DNA of 64,000 nucleotides from Kluyvera genomosp. 3 (GTDB lineage: Bacteria; Pseudomonadota; Gammaproteobacteria; Enterobacterales; Enterobacteriaceae), in the NCBI GenBank assembly GCA_002211745.1, contig CP022114.1:3876645-3940644 (forward strand), written 5' to 3'. The position numbers and the translations under genes are program-made. Within the stretch, counting starts at the first letter, position 1. The number at the start of each line of letters is the position of its first letter. This document shows, piece by piece, positions 21,207 to 31,901 of this stretch. The notes beneath the pieces were generated by a model. It saw nothing but the letters and a program-made list of their open reading frames with translations. It ran no database searches and was not told the DNA's origin.

Positions 21207-23407
21207 ATGATGATGATGACTAAAAAGCCTACCCTCTGGGCGCTCAACCCTCTGCTTCTCGCCATGATGGCTCCCGCCGTGGCGCAAACCACCGATGACG
21301 AAAACATGGTGATCTCCGCCAACCGCAGCAACCGCACCGTGGCGGAGATGGCGCAAACCACCTGGGTTATCGAAAACGCCGAACTGGAACAGCAAATTCA
21401 GGGCGGCAAAGAGCTTAAAGATGCGCTGGCGCAGTTAATTCCCGGCCTTGATGTCAGCAGCCAGAGCCGCACCAACTACGGCATGAACGTACGCGGTCGT
21501 CCGCTGGTAGTGCTCATTGACGGCGTGCGCCTCAATTCATCGCGTACCGACTCTCGCCAGCTCGATTCTATCGACCCATTTAATATCGAACACATTGAGG
21601 TTATCTCCGGCGCGACGTCACTGTACGGCGGCGGCAGTACCGGCGGTCTTATCAATATCGTGACCAAAAAAGGCCAGCCGGAAACCCAGGTGGAATTTGA
21701 AGCAGGGACAAAAAGCGGCTTTAACAGCAGCAAAGATCACGATGAGCGTATCGCCAGCGCCGTCTCCGGTGGCAATGATCATATCGCCGGGCGTCTGTCG
21801 GTGGCTTATCAGAAATTCGGCGGCTGGTATGACGGTAACGGTGATGCCACGCTGCTCGACAACACCCAGACCGGCTTGCAGTACTCCGACCGCCTCGATG
21901 TGATGGGCACCGGCACGCTGAATATCGATGAAACCCAGCAGCTACAGCTGGTGACGCAATACTACAAGAGCCAGGGCGACGATGACTACGGGCTAAACCT
22001 GGGCAAAAATTTCTCAGCCATTTCCGGTAGCAGCAAACCGTACGTCAGCAGCGGGCTGAACTCCGACCGTATTCCAGGCACCGAGCGTCATCTGATCAGC
22101 CTGCAATATTCCAACAGCGACTTCCTCGGTCAGGAGATGGTTGGCCAGGTTTACTATCGCGATGAGTCGCTGCTGTTTTACCCCTTCCCAAGCGTGAACA
22201 AGCAGCAGAAAGTGACCGCCTTATCGTCCTCACAGCAGGACACGAACCAGTATGGCGCCAAATTAACGCTGAACAGTACGCCGCTGGACGGCTGGCAGTT
22301 AACCTACGGCCTCGACGCCGATCATGAACGCTTTACCTCCAACCAGATGTTCTTCGACCTGCCTAAAGCCAGCGCGTCAGGCGGGATGAATAACCAGCAA
22401 ATTTACACCACCGGTCGCTATCCGGATTACGACATCAGCAACCTGGCCGCCTTCCTGCAGTCCAGCTACGACATCAACGACATCTTCACCCTGAGCGGCG
22501 GCGTGCGCTATCAGTACACCGAGAACAAAGTCGATGATTTTGTTGGCTATGCTGTGCAGCAGCAGATCGCCGCCGGAACGGTGAAATCCGCGGACGCCAT
22601 CCCGGAGGCTCCACTGACTACGATAACTTCCTGTTTAACGCCGGGCTACTTATGCACCTCACCGAGCGTCAGCAGACCTGGTTTAACTTCTCTCAGGGCG
22701 TGGAACTGCCCGATCCGGGAAATACTACGGCCGCGGTGATTATGCGACAGCCGTCAACGGCCATCGCGCGTTGACCAACAGCGTCAGCGTCGACGGCAGC
22801 AAACTGGAAGGGATCAAGGTCAACTCGTATGAGCTTGGCTGGCGTTACACCGGCGACAATCTGCGGACGCAGGTTGCTGCCTATTATTCCCTGTCCGATA
22901 AGAACGTCGTGGTTAATGACGATCTGACCATCAGCGTGGTGGACGACAAACGCCGCATTTATGGCGTGGAAGGCGCGGTGGATTACTTTATTCCTGATAC
23001 CGACTGGAGCGCCGGGGTAACTTCAACGTGCTGAAGACCGAGTCTAAGGTGAACGGTAACTGGGAGAAGTACGACGTGAAGGTCGCCAGCCCGTCCAAAG
23101 CCACGGCCTATATTGGCTGGGCGCCGGAGCCATGGAGCCTGCGCGTACAGAGCACGACGTCATTTAAACTGCGCGACGAAGCCGGAAATGAGATTGAGGG
23201 TTACACCACCGTCGACCTGCTCGGCAGCTACGCGTTACCGGTGGGCAAGCTGAGCTTCAGCATTGAAAACCTCTTCGATCGCGACTACACCACGGTGTGG
23301 GACAGCGCGCGCCAATGTACTACAGCCCAGGCTACGGCCCGGCGTCACTGTATGACTACAAAGGTCGTGGACGGACGTTTGGGTTGAATTATTCGGTGCT
23401 GTTCTGA
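21207..23407 (+). CDS. iutA: TonB-dependent ferric siderophore receptor, IutA-like
   Basis: This outer-membrane receptor follows the aerobactin receptor IutA along its whole length: LWALNPLLLAMMAPAVAQ signal region, the TonB box area ENMVISANRSNRTVAEMAQ, plug motifs NVRGRPLVVLIDGVRLNSS and SGATSLYGGGSTGGLINIV, and the C-terminal SIENLFDRDYTTVW then FGLNYSVLF ending in F as barrels do. Identity by eye is high but below that among plasmid IutA copies. Frame breaks are near 22605, 22720, 23020 and 23310. Four ATG codons follow each other from 21207; the later ones fit the AGGA better. No iucABCD genes are in the window, so it probably scavenges siderophore made by others. Confidence 0.88.
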
Positions 23408-24152
23408 TAGCCAGGTTGCGCTATCTGCTTAATCCCGATGAAAAAATCTGATATTTGTCAGTAAGGTGAAGGGTTCCGTTCACTTTACGTCAGGTGGAAT
23501 ATGACGTTCCTTCACCGGTGAACGGCCAAGGGGGCGGCCGCGCCCCCTTCGCAATCCCGCGGCCCCGCAGGGAAATCGGTGCTTCGCACTGCGCTCGCCT
23601 ACGACTCCAGCCTTCGGCACGGCGAAACTCGAGATTACTCGTCCCATCCCTGGGACTCGCCCTTCGGGCCAACGCAAGCGTTGTTCAAAATTGCTCCCGG
23701 CAATTTTGTCCTGTCTCGGTTCGCCTCAGTCCGCCATCCATGGCGGACTGACCTTGTCTTCCGTGCTACGGCTCGCCGATTTCCAGCGGGACTCATCGGT
23801 TTCAGAAAGACTGGTTTTCGCTGTTAACTTAAAGACCGCACGGTTTTTGGTGGCGTCTAAATCGCCGAAGCGTTTCCCGTAGGCCGGGTCAGCCCACAGG
23901 GATGTGGGCTGAGGGCGTGGTTCACAGGGATGTGAACTCACGCCCGACCCGAAGCCGGAGGGAATAAGCTGAGGGAACCGCGCAGCGGCGATTTTGCCGC
24001 CAGAGCCCGGGGTGCAGGGGCGGCGGCGATTGGCCGCCCTTGCGCGCTCCCTGCGCCCGCGCAATTTATATGGCTAGCGCTGAAAGGGAGCGCAACAGAG
24101 TGATAACCCCAAATGTATCTCCCTCGTTCAAACCACTGCCCGTTACCAAACC
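23408..24152. other. Noncoding GC-rich stretch with several strong hairpins
   Basis: The 745 bp between the receptor and urtA have no credible gene; short frames on both strands are Arg/Pro-rich and lack start signals. The sequence is highly structured: a GGGGGCGGCCGCGCCCCC-type palindrome at about 23529-23549; AGCCCACA-GGGA-TGTGGGCT near 23890-23910; and GGCGTGGTTCACA-GGGA-TGTGAAC-TCACGCC just after it, using the same GGGA loop. A TTGCGCG/CGCGCAA pair follows near 24040. It may be a dispersed repeat or the scar of an insertion between urtB and urtA. Confidence 0.5.
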
Positions 24153-25423
24153 TTACTTCCCACCCGTTTTCACCGGCGTATCCGGCTTCTTATCATTCCC
24201 CGGAATGTACGGGCTCCACGGCTGCGCGCGCACTGGCTTATCGGTGTTCCACACCACGTTAAACTGCCCGTTATCTTCAATTTCACCAATCATCACCGGT
24301 TTGTGCAGGTGATGGTTGGTCGCATCCATGGTCAGCGTAAAGCCGTCTGGCGCGTTGAAGGTTTGTCCCGCCATCGCGGCACGCACTTTATCCACGTCGG
24401 TGGTCCCCGCTTTCTCGACCGCCTGGGCCCACATATGAATGCCCACGTAAGTGGCTTCCATTGGGTCGTTGGTCACCACGCTATCGGCGTTCGGCAGCTT
24501 GTGCGCCTTGGCGTAAGCGCGATAGTCAGCGACAAACTTCTCGTTCACCGGGTTGCTGACGGACTCAAAGTAGTTCCACGCCGCCAGATGCCCTACCAGC
24601 GGTTTAGTATCAATACCGCGCAGCTCCTCTTCACCTACGGAGAACGCCACCACCGGCACGTCGGTTGCCTTAATGCCCTGATTCGCCAGCTCTTTGTAGA
24701 ACGGCACGTTGGAGTCGCCGTTGATGGTGGAGATCACGGCCGTTTTGCCGCCTGCGGAGAATTTCTTGATGTTGGCGACGATGGTCTGATAGTCGCTGTA
24801 GCCAAACGGGGTGTAAACCTCTTCGATGTCTTTATCCTGAACGCCTTTGGAATGCAGGAAGGCACGCAGAATTTTGTTGGTGGTGCGCGGATAAACATAG
24901 TCGGTGCCGAGCAGGAAGAAGCGCTTCGCGCTGCCGCCGTCTTCACTCATCATATATTCCACCGCCGGAATCGCTTGCTGGTTTGGCGCCGCGCCGGTAT
25001 AGAAGACGTTCGGCGACATCTCTTCACCTTCATACTGTACCGGGTAGAACAGCAGACCGTTCAGCTCTTCAAACACCGGCAGCACCGATTTACGCGACAC
25101 CGATGTCCAGCAGCCAAACACCACCGCAGCCTTGTCCTGGCTTAACAGTTGGCGCGCCTTTTCGGCAAACAGCGGCCAGTTGGAGGCCGGATCCACCACC
25201 ACCGGTTCCAACTTTTTGCCCAGCACGCCGCCTTTGGCGTTAATTTCATCAATGGTCATCAGCGCCACGTCTTTCAGCGGCGTTTCCGAAATCGCCATGG
25301 TCCCGACAGGGAGTGCATGATCCCCACTTTAATGGTGTCTGCTGCGTATGCCTGCAAAGAGAAGCCCATGCTCAAAAAGGTGGCTGACAGGGCAAATGCT
25401 TTCAGTAAAGAACGTCTTTTCAT
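24153..25423 (-). CDS. urtA: Urea ABC transporter substrate-binding protein UrtA
   Basis: This periplasmic binding protein has a signal peptide (MKRRSLLKAFALSATFLSMG, cleavage after QAYAA), then IKVGIMHSLSGTMAISETPL, the hallmark start of UrtA. Further blocks: VFGCWTSVSRKSVLPVFEEL, YVYPRTTNKILRAFL and VFYTGAAPNQQAIPAVEYM. One frame break near 25300 (GGG run). Unusually, it is not adjacent to urtB. It follows the GntR gene by 45 bp with no separate promoter visible, so it is probably the last gene of the allophanate hydrolase-urea carboxylase operon. Confidence 0.92.
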
Positions 25424-25468
25424 GACCAAAACCCCTAAATGATATTGAGTGATAAATGTTGCCCGCCA

Positions 25469-26167
25469 CTACGGTGAAACGGGTTGTAAACGTGCCTGCT
25501 GCAGCCGGTGTAAGGTTATTTTTCGGACCTCGGCTTTACTCTGGGAAATATGCGCAGTGAGGATCCGCTGCGCCTCTTCCGTCTGTTGTTGCGAAATTGC
25601 CAGGAGCACCAGCACGTGCTCGCTGTAGGTCGCCTCCACCCGATCCTCGCGGGTAAAATCGAGGTGGCGGATGATGCGCATTTTCTCGGTCAGCTCGACA
25701 TGGACGCGAGCCATCTCGCTGTTGCCGGTGGCGCGTACCAGGGCGGTGTGAAAGGCTTCATCCTGCAGCGACAGCGCCTTACCCGGCGCCATACGCGGCG
25801 CTTCGCACCAGAAAGCCAGCAGCGGCGCCAGATGCTCGCGGCGGGCCTCGGCAGGCAGAGCGCACAGGCGCTTCACCGCCTCCATTTCCAGCACGATGCG
25901 AAAGTCGTACAGCGCTTCGAAGTAGGTGAAATCGAACGGTTTCACCTGCCAGCCGCTGCGCGAGTACACCTGCACATAGCCTTCATGTTCCAGCCAGAAC
26001 AACGCCTGACGTACTGGCGTACGGCTGGCCGCCATCCGCTCGGAAATTTCGTTTTCGCTGAAGTGCTCGCCGGGCATCAGACGGAAATCAAAAATATCGT
26101 TTTTCAGCGCCTGGTAGATGCGCTCCGCCAGCCCGGCCTGGCGTTTTTTGCCGTTGCCTTCGGTCAT
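25469..26167 (-). CDS. GntR/FCD-family regulator of urea utilisation
   Basis: The N-terminal GntR winged helix (AERIYQALKNDIFDFRLMPG, then EISERMAASRTPVRQAL) and the C-terminal FCD ligand domain (DFRIVLEMEAVKRLCAL, SLQDEAFHTALVRATGN) are clear. The ATG at 26167 overlaps the urea carboxylase stop (ATGA); the longer frame starting at 26191 would extend into that gene, so I reject it. Palindromes TTGTATACCAA at the two urea operon promoters suit a protein of this class. It may repress both operons and be relieved by a pathway intermediate; that is inference. Confidence 0.85.
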   Translation of the reverse strand: MTEGNGKKRQAGLAERIYQALKNDIFDFRLMPGEHFSENEISERMAASRTPVRQALFWLEHEGYVQVYSRSGWQVKPFDFTYFEALYDFRIVLEMEAVKRLCALPAEARREHLAPLLAFWCEAPRMAPGKALSLQDEAFHTALVRATGNSEMARVHVELTEKMRIIRHLDFTREDRVEATYSEHVLVLLAISQQQTEEAQRILTAHISQSKAEVRKITLHRLQQARLQPVSP

Positions 26168-29100
26168 GCGGCGCTCCTCTCTTCCAGCCACAGCAGCACA
26201 TCGCCGGGGCTAACCGGGCGGCCCGGCTGGCAGCCGATGTGTTTTACCCTCCCCGCCTGCGGCGCGTGAATCGCCAGTTCCATCTTCATGGCCTCGACGA
26301 TGATTAAGGCCTGCCCGCTTCCACCGTATCGCCCGGGTTAACCAGCACTTTCCAGATATTGCCGTTCATATCGGCGGTGACGGGTAGCGCTTCCTCGTCA
26401 ACAACCACCTCGGCGGTCGGCATCAGACTTTCACTGACGGGCTGTTGCTCATCGCGCTGCCAGCGCTCAACCTCGGCGTCAAACGCCGTCGACTGGTGCT
26501 GACGGAAGCGGGCGATATCATCGGCATGTTCTTCGAGGAAACGCAGGTGCGCCGGGAAGTCGAAGACCGTCTCTTCAATGCGAATCGCGGCGCGGCCTTC
26601 GCGGAAATCTTCGCGCAGGCTGTCCAGTTCACTCTCGCTGACTGGATAGAAGCGCACCTGATCGAAGAAACGCAGCAGCCAGGGTTCGCCCGCGCTGAAC
26701 TGGTCGTTTTTGAGAAACTTGTTCCAAATAGGCAGCGTTCGCCCACCAGTTGGTAGCCGCCGGGGGAGTCCATGCCGTAGATGCACATGTACATACCGCC
26801 GATGCCGACGGTGCCTTCGGCGGTGAAGGTGCGCGCCGGGTTGTATTTGGAACTGAGCAAACGGTGGCGTGGATCCACCGGCACCGCACAGGGCGCGCCA
26901 AGATAAACATCTCCCAGCCCGAGGATCAGGTAACTGGCGTCGAATATCGTCTCTTTTACCGCTTCGCGGTTCGGCAACCCGTTGATACGTTGAATAAAAT
27001 CCACGTTGTTCGGCAGCCAGGGGGCGCTAGCACGAACGGTATCGGCGTAGCGGCTGACGGCATCGAGCGTGGCGCTGTCTTCAAAGGCCATCGGCAAGTG
27101 CACGATGCGTGACGGCACCGTCATCTGACTGACGTCGCCAATACGCGTTTCCAGCTCCAGCAGCAGCGTCACCAGCGCCTGCTGACTGATGTCGCGGCTG
27201 TCGTAACGCACCTGTAGCGAACGTACGCCGGTGATAGCTCTTTAATACCGGGGTGAGCCCGTTCGCGCAGATGGGCCATCAGCACGTGAACGCGCAGGCG
27301 TAGCGCCAGATCCAGCACATTTTCGCCGTACTCAATCAGGATGTAATTGTCCCCGCCTGGCGGTAAACGATGGCGGGGTATTGCAGGTAGCCGGCAGTGA
27401 CACCAGACTTGCGGCGGACACACCGTCGCGGTCGGCCAGCGACGGCATGGCAAAGGTCGGCAGCACGCTGGTTTGCAGCGTCTCAATGCTGCGATCCATG
27501 GCCTTCTCACGCGCCACCGCGTCTTCCACGCTCATCGGGTAGAAGCGAATGCGGTCGCCCGGCTTCACCTGCCCCACTTTCCACAATTCGGCTTTGGCGA
27601 TCGTCACCGGGCAGACAAAACCGCCGAGGCTGGGGCCGTCGCGGGTGAGGATCACCGGGAAGTCGCCGGTGAAGTTAATCGCGCCAATGGCATATTCACA
27701 GTCATGAACGTTGGACGGATGCAGCCCGCCTCACCGCCGTTTGGCCGCGTCCAGCTTGGTTTTGGACCTACCAGCCGCACGCCGAGGCGGTTAGAGTTAT
27801 AGTGCACCTGCCAATCGCTGGCGAAGAATTCGTCGATGGATTCCGGGGTGAAGAAATCCGGCGCGCCATGCGGCCCGTAAAGCACGCCGATGCGCCAGAC
27901 TTCACCGTAGGCAGGAATCAGCGCAGGCGACAGCGCTTTAGCCTCGCTAATGGGCGCAGGCGTGGTGCAGGCCGCCAGTTCCGGGCGCGAGATCGGCAGC
28001 TGATCGGCTACCCTGAGCGTCCGCCGGCGTGACCACCGAACTGCCCCAGGGCGAAGGTGGAACGGCTACCAAGGTACTCCGGCACGTCGAGGCCGTTACG
28101 TACCGCCAGATAGGCGCGGCATCCAGTCTGCGCACGCCCAGCGCCAGCGTTTGCCCGGCCTTGACCGACACCGGTTGCCACATCGCGACCGTTTCGCCAT
28201 CGAGCTGCGCCTGGCAATCAGCTCCGGTCAGTGCAATCAGCGCATCGCTGTGAAATTGCAGCACCGGCCCTTGCAGGGTGAATTCCAGCCCCGCCGCCGA
28301 TTCGTGGTTGCCGACAATACGGTTCGCCAGGCGGAAAGCAAAATCGTCCATCGGCCCGGACGGCGGTACGCCGATATCCAGTAGCCCTGACGGCCGGGAT
28401 AATCCTGCACGCTGCTCCAGGTGCCGGGTTGAAGCACCTCAATCACTGATGAGCACGCCACTACGCTATCGAGCATCCGCGTCCACGCGGTGCCGCTGAT
28501 AAAGGCTTCGCTGGCAGTAATCTGACGCAGATAGTCAAGGTTGGTGGCGATGCCGTGCAGACGCGTGGCGTTCAGCGCGGCATGCAGTTTGCTCAGCGCG
28601 GCTTCGCGGGTGTCGGCGTGGACGATCAGTTTGGCGATCATCGGGTCATAAAATGCCGACACTTCACTGCCGGTGCCCACGCCGGTATCAATGCGTACGT
28701 TGTCCGGGAAGACCACGTCCGTCAGCACGCCGGGACTTGGCTGGAAGTTTTTCAGCGGGTTTTCGGCATAGATACGCACCTCGATGGCTGCCCCTGTGGC
28801 GCTTTCGCCAGGCGCGCCCAGTCGATCGTTTCCCCCGCCGCCACGCGCAGCATGCACTCCACCAGATCCAGCCCGGTCACACATTCGGTCACCGGATGTT
28901 CAACCTGCAAACGGGTATTCACTTCGAGGAAGTAGAAAGCGTCTTGCCCGGCATCGTAGATAAACTCCACCGTCCGGCGCTGCGGTAGTTCACCAGCTTG
29001 CCGAGCTGCACGGCGGCATCGAGCAGCGCCGCACGGGTGGCGGCAGGCAGATTCGGCGCGGGCGTCTCTTCCACGACCTTCTGGTTGCGCCGCTGCAACG

Positions 29101-29783
29101 AACAGTCACGCTCGCCAAGCGCCACCACGTTGCCGTTGCCGTCACCAAAAATCTGCACCTCGATATGGCGCGCACGGTCAATGCAGCGTTCAACAAACAC
29201 GCCCGCGTCGCTGAAGAACTGCTCGCCCATACGGCGCACGCTCTCCCAGCCCTGCGCCAGCGCTTCGGCATCGGCGCAGCGCGTCAGGCCAATCCCCCGC
29301 CGCCCGCCGTGCTTTTTAACATTACCGGGTAGCCTATCCGCTGTGCCGCCTCCAGCGCGTCATCGAGCGAATTCAGCAGCCCGGTGCCCGGCGTCATCGG
29401 CACGCCGGCTTGCGCCGCCAGCTCACGGGCGCGGTGTTTTAGGCCAAACTCGCCAATCTGCTGCGCGGTGGGCCAATAAAGACAATGCCGGCTTGTTCGC
29501 ACGCGTCGGCGAACGGCAGGCTTTCAGAGAGAAAGCCATAGCCTGGCCAGATAGCCTGTGCGCCGCTTTCGCGCGCCGCCTGGATAATGCTGTCGATTTT
29601 CAGGTAGCTGTCGCTCGCTTTCTCGCCACCCAGCGCCAGCGCGATATCGGCCTGCCTGACGTGCTCGGCGTTTTTATCAGCGTCGGAGTAAACCACTACG
29701 CTGGTGATCCCCAGGCGTTTCAAAGTGCGGATAGCGCGGCAGGCGATTTCGCCACGGTTAGCAATCAGGACGGTGTTAAACAT
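26164..29783 (-). CDS. uca: Urea carboxylase
   Basis: This biotin-dependent enzyme, about 1200 residues, carboxylates urea to allophanate using ATP and bicarbonate. It begins with a biotin carboxylase domain ([20 protein letters not shown], then [24 protein letters not shown]), followed by KipI/KipA-like carboxyltransferase domains ([26 protein letters not shown]-type region; [20 protein letters not shown]), and ends with a biotinyl domain carrying the acceptor lysine in [11 protein letters not shown]. Start ATG at 29783 has AAGGAGA. At least nine single-base frame breaks interrupt it (about 29325, 29005, 28800, 28375, 28020, 27705, 27350, 27245, 26745, 26325). The domain order is complete, so I treat it as one working gene. 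Confidence 0.88.
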
Positions 29784-31571
29784 GGGGGTCTCCTTGCGGG
29801 CAATCCAGTGGCGCCAGCCCTTAAATTCGGTAATGTCCGTGGCATCGTTAAGCGCCGCCGGTTCACAGATAAAGCCTTTCACCCAACGACCATCGCTTAG
29901 CTCCAGCGAGCCGATGCCCAGCGGGCCGGAATTTCAGCGACAAACTCCCCGAATCGCGCCAGTGGGATATCCCACAGTTCCACCTCGATCGCCGCGCCGC
30001 TGGTCGCGCGGGCAATGCCCGGTTTTTGCGGCTGGGTATTGGCCAGCGCGTACAGGCGGTAGCGCGGTGCGGTATGGGTTGCTTCGACAAATACCGCCCG
30101 ACGAGTGGTGAGCTGGAAGTTGAGCGGCATGCCGCGCAGATGCGCGCCGACCACGGCCACGCGCACGTGCCGGGAAGAGACCGGCAGCGTGCCAGCCTCC
30201 GCAGCCAGCGGCTGCCCGGTGGCGCCCAGCGGCAGCGCCAGCTGTTGCTGCCAGCGCAGGCCAAAATCCGCCAGCGCGCGGTCGTGCCACGCGGGGCAAT
30301 CAGCGTGATGCCCGCAGGCAGGCCGTCGGCGCGGAAAGGCGCGGGTAGCGCCAAGGCGCTGAGATCCGCCAGATTGGTGAAATTGGTGTAGGTGCCAAAC
30401 TGCGAGTTGAAACGCACGGGCTCCTGCTTCATCTCTTCGAGGTATGGATCGTCGGCGACGTGGGGACCACCAGCGCATCCACCTCGCCTAACGCGCGTTG
30501 AATTTTTTGCGCCAGTTCGGCGCGCAGGTATTCCGCTCTGAAGGCGTCCACCGCGCTGTAGTTCAGCCCGGAGGCGATAATCGCGTGGACGGTCGGATCC
30601 ATCTGTTCGGGTGCTGTAGCATCTCGCCGACAGCCGCCGTGCGTTCGGCCACCCACGGCCCTGATACAACTGTTCCGCCAGTTGAGAAAAGGCGCTGAAG
30701 TCAATCGGTTTAAGGGTGGCGCCGCTGTCATGCAGGGCATCCAGCGCCAGCTCCCAGGCCGTTTGCGCGTCGATATCGCCAAAGAAATTCAGCACTTCCG
30801 GGATAGCGAACACCGGACTGGACGGCATGGCGGCGGGCGTGGTCGCCGGATGTGTACGGGAATAGGCATCCTGAGCATCGTCACCGCCCGCCAGCGTGGC
30901 GATGGCGAATGCATCCTCCACCGTCAAGGCAAACACCGACAGCGTATCGTTCAGGCGGCAGGCAGGTACCACGCCCTTCGCCGATAGCCAGCCTTTAGTC
31001 GGCTTTAGTCCAACGATGTTGTTGAACCCGGCCGGTACACGCCCGGAACCCGCGGTATCGGTACCGAAAGCAAACGGCACCAGACCGCGCGCCACCACGG
31101 AAGCGGAGCCGGAACTTGACCCACCGCTGACGTAGTCGGCGTTAAAACTGTTCACCACCGCGCCGTACGGTGAACGTGTGCCCACCAGCCCGGTAGCAAA
31201 CTGGTCAAGATTGGTTTTGCCAATCACGATGGCCCGGCGGCTTTCAGGCGAGCCACCGCGGTGGCGTCCTCCTCTGCCACATAGGCAAACGCCGGGCAAG
31301 CGGCGGTGGTCGGCCAGCCTGCGACATCGACGTTATCTTTAACCGCAAAAGGAATACCGAATAACGGCAACGCTTCAGGATTGTTGCGGTAAACAGGCGT
31401 TAATGCGTCTAACTGCGCTCGTAGCTGGGCGTCGTTGGCAATCATTAACCATGCGTTATCGTCGGTCGCCAGCGACTGAATATGCGCCTGTAATAATGCG
31501 AACACCGCATCGCTATTTTGCCTGATATGCTGACGCCAGCCGGCCAGCGTTTTTCCGGTCATAAAAGCCAT
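29776..31571 (-). CDS. atzF: Allophanate hydrolase
   Basis: This amidase-signature enzyme hydrolyses allophanate to two ammonia and two CO2. The catalytic triad can be placed: K in IPFAVKDNVDVAGWPT, then serines in YVSGGSSSGSASVVA and DTAGSGRVPAGF. A C-terminal allophanate-hydrolase domain follows (VAVVGAHLRGMPLNFQL, SDGRWVKGFICEPAA, TDITEFKGWRHWIA). Start at 31571 (MAFMTGKTLAGW) with AGGGA; a later ATG (31562) is possible. Frame breaks are near 31225, 30650, 30445, 30300 and 29930. Read literally it runs in frame into urea carboxylase; one more C in the C5 run at 29784 would give a TAA at 29776-29778 overlapping the next start. Confidence 0.88.
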
Positions 31572-31584
31572 CGTTGAATCCCTG

Positions 31585-31595
31585 TTGGTATACAA
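31585..31595. promoter_or_regulatory. GntR-type palindrome at +5 to +15 of the allophanate hydrolase promoter
   Basis: TTGGTATACAA is identical to the copy at 20822-20832 and lies at the same offset from its sigma-54 promoter. A repressor bound here would block early elongation or open-complex formation. The operon encodes a GntR/FCD regulator. Confidence 0.6.
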
Positions 31596-31609
31596 GATGG
31601 AATTCAATT

Positions 31610-31625
31610 AGCAAGGCCTATGCCA
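31610..31625 (-). promoter_or_regulatory. Sigma-54 promoter of allophanate hydrolase-urea carboxylase operon
   Basis: On the minus strand this reads TGGCATAGGCCTTGCT, a good -24/-12 element with correct GG-GC spacing. The predicted transcription start is near 31599, downstream of the ATG at 31607, which excludes that longer reading of the first gene. Confidence 0.82.
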
Positions 31626-31689
31626 GAAATTTAATGCATTGTTTTATATTGAATTAAAATAAAAACCGGAAATTCACCTGATATTTCAA

Positions 31690-31727
31690 CGCACCGTAAA
31701 GGCGCATTTTTGTACATTATCGGTGCA
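31690..31727. promoter_or_regulatory. Pair of NtrC-type enhancer sites upstream of the allophanate hydrolase operon
   Basis: CGCACCGTAAAGGCGCA (31690-31706) matches TGCACC-N5-GGTGCA at 10 of 12 defined positions, and TGTACATTATCGGTGCA (31711-31727) has a perfect right half. The pair starts 65 bp beyond the -24 element and is spaced by 21 bp, exactly as at urtB. Confidence 0.7.
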
Positions 31728-31901
31728 ATGGTCATAGCAAAAACAAATAGAAAAACAAACAGCTAAAATAATTAGTTATGAAATAACTACTCCGGGATTA
31801 ACGGCAGGTTATGGCGTCTGCTTGCAATATAAAAAAACATCGCCCATGCGAAAATGCCTGTTTCAGAGTAAACTGTCGGCCAATAACAACAGGAGTGGAG
31901 A

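Noticed and set aside
23480-24312. Several Arg/Pro-rich frames on both strands
   Set aside because: They arise from hairpin-rich GC sequence, overlap each other on opposite strands and have no start signals.
31572-31607. Upstream ATG giving allophanate hydrolase the same extra N-terminus (MNSILYTNR)
   Set aside because: The similarity to the urtB leader comes from the duplicated promoter DNA, not from a shared peptide; the predicted transcript starts near 31599.
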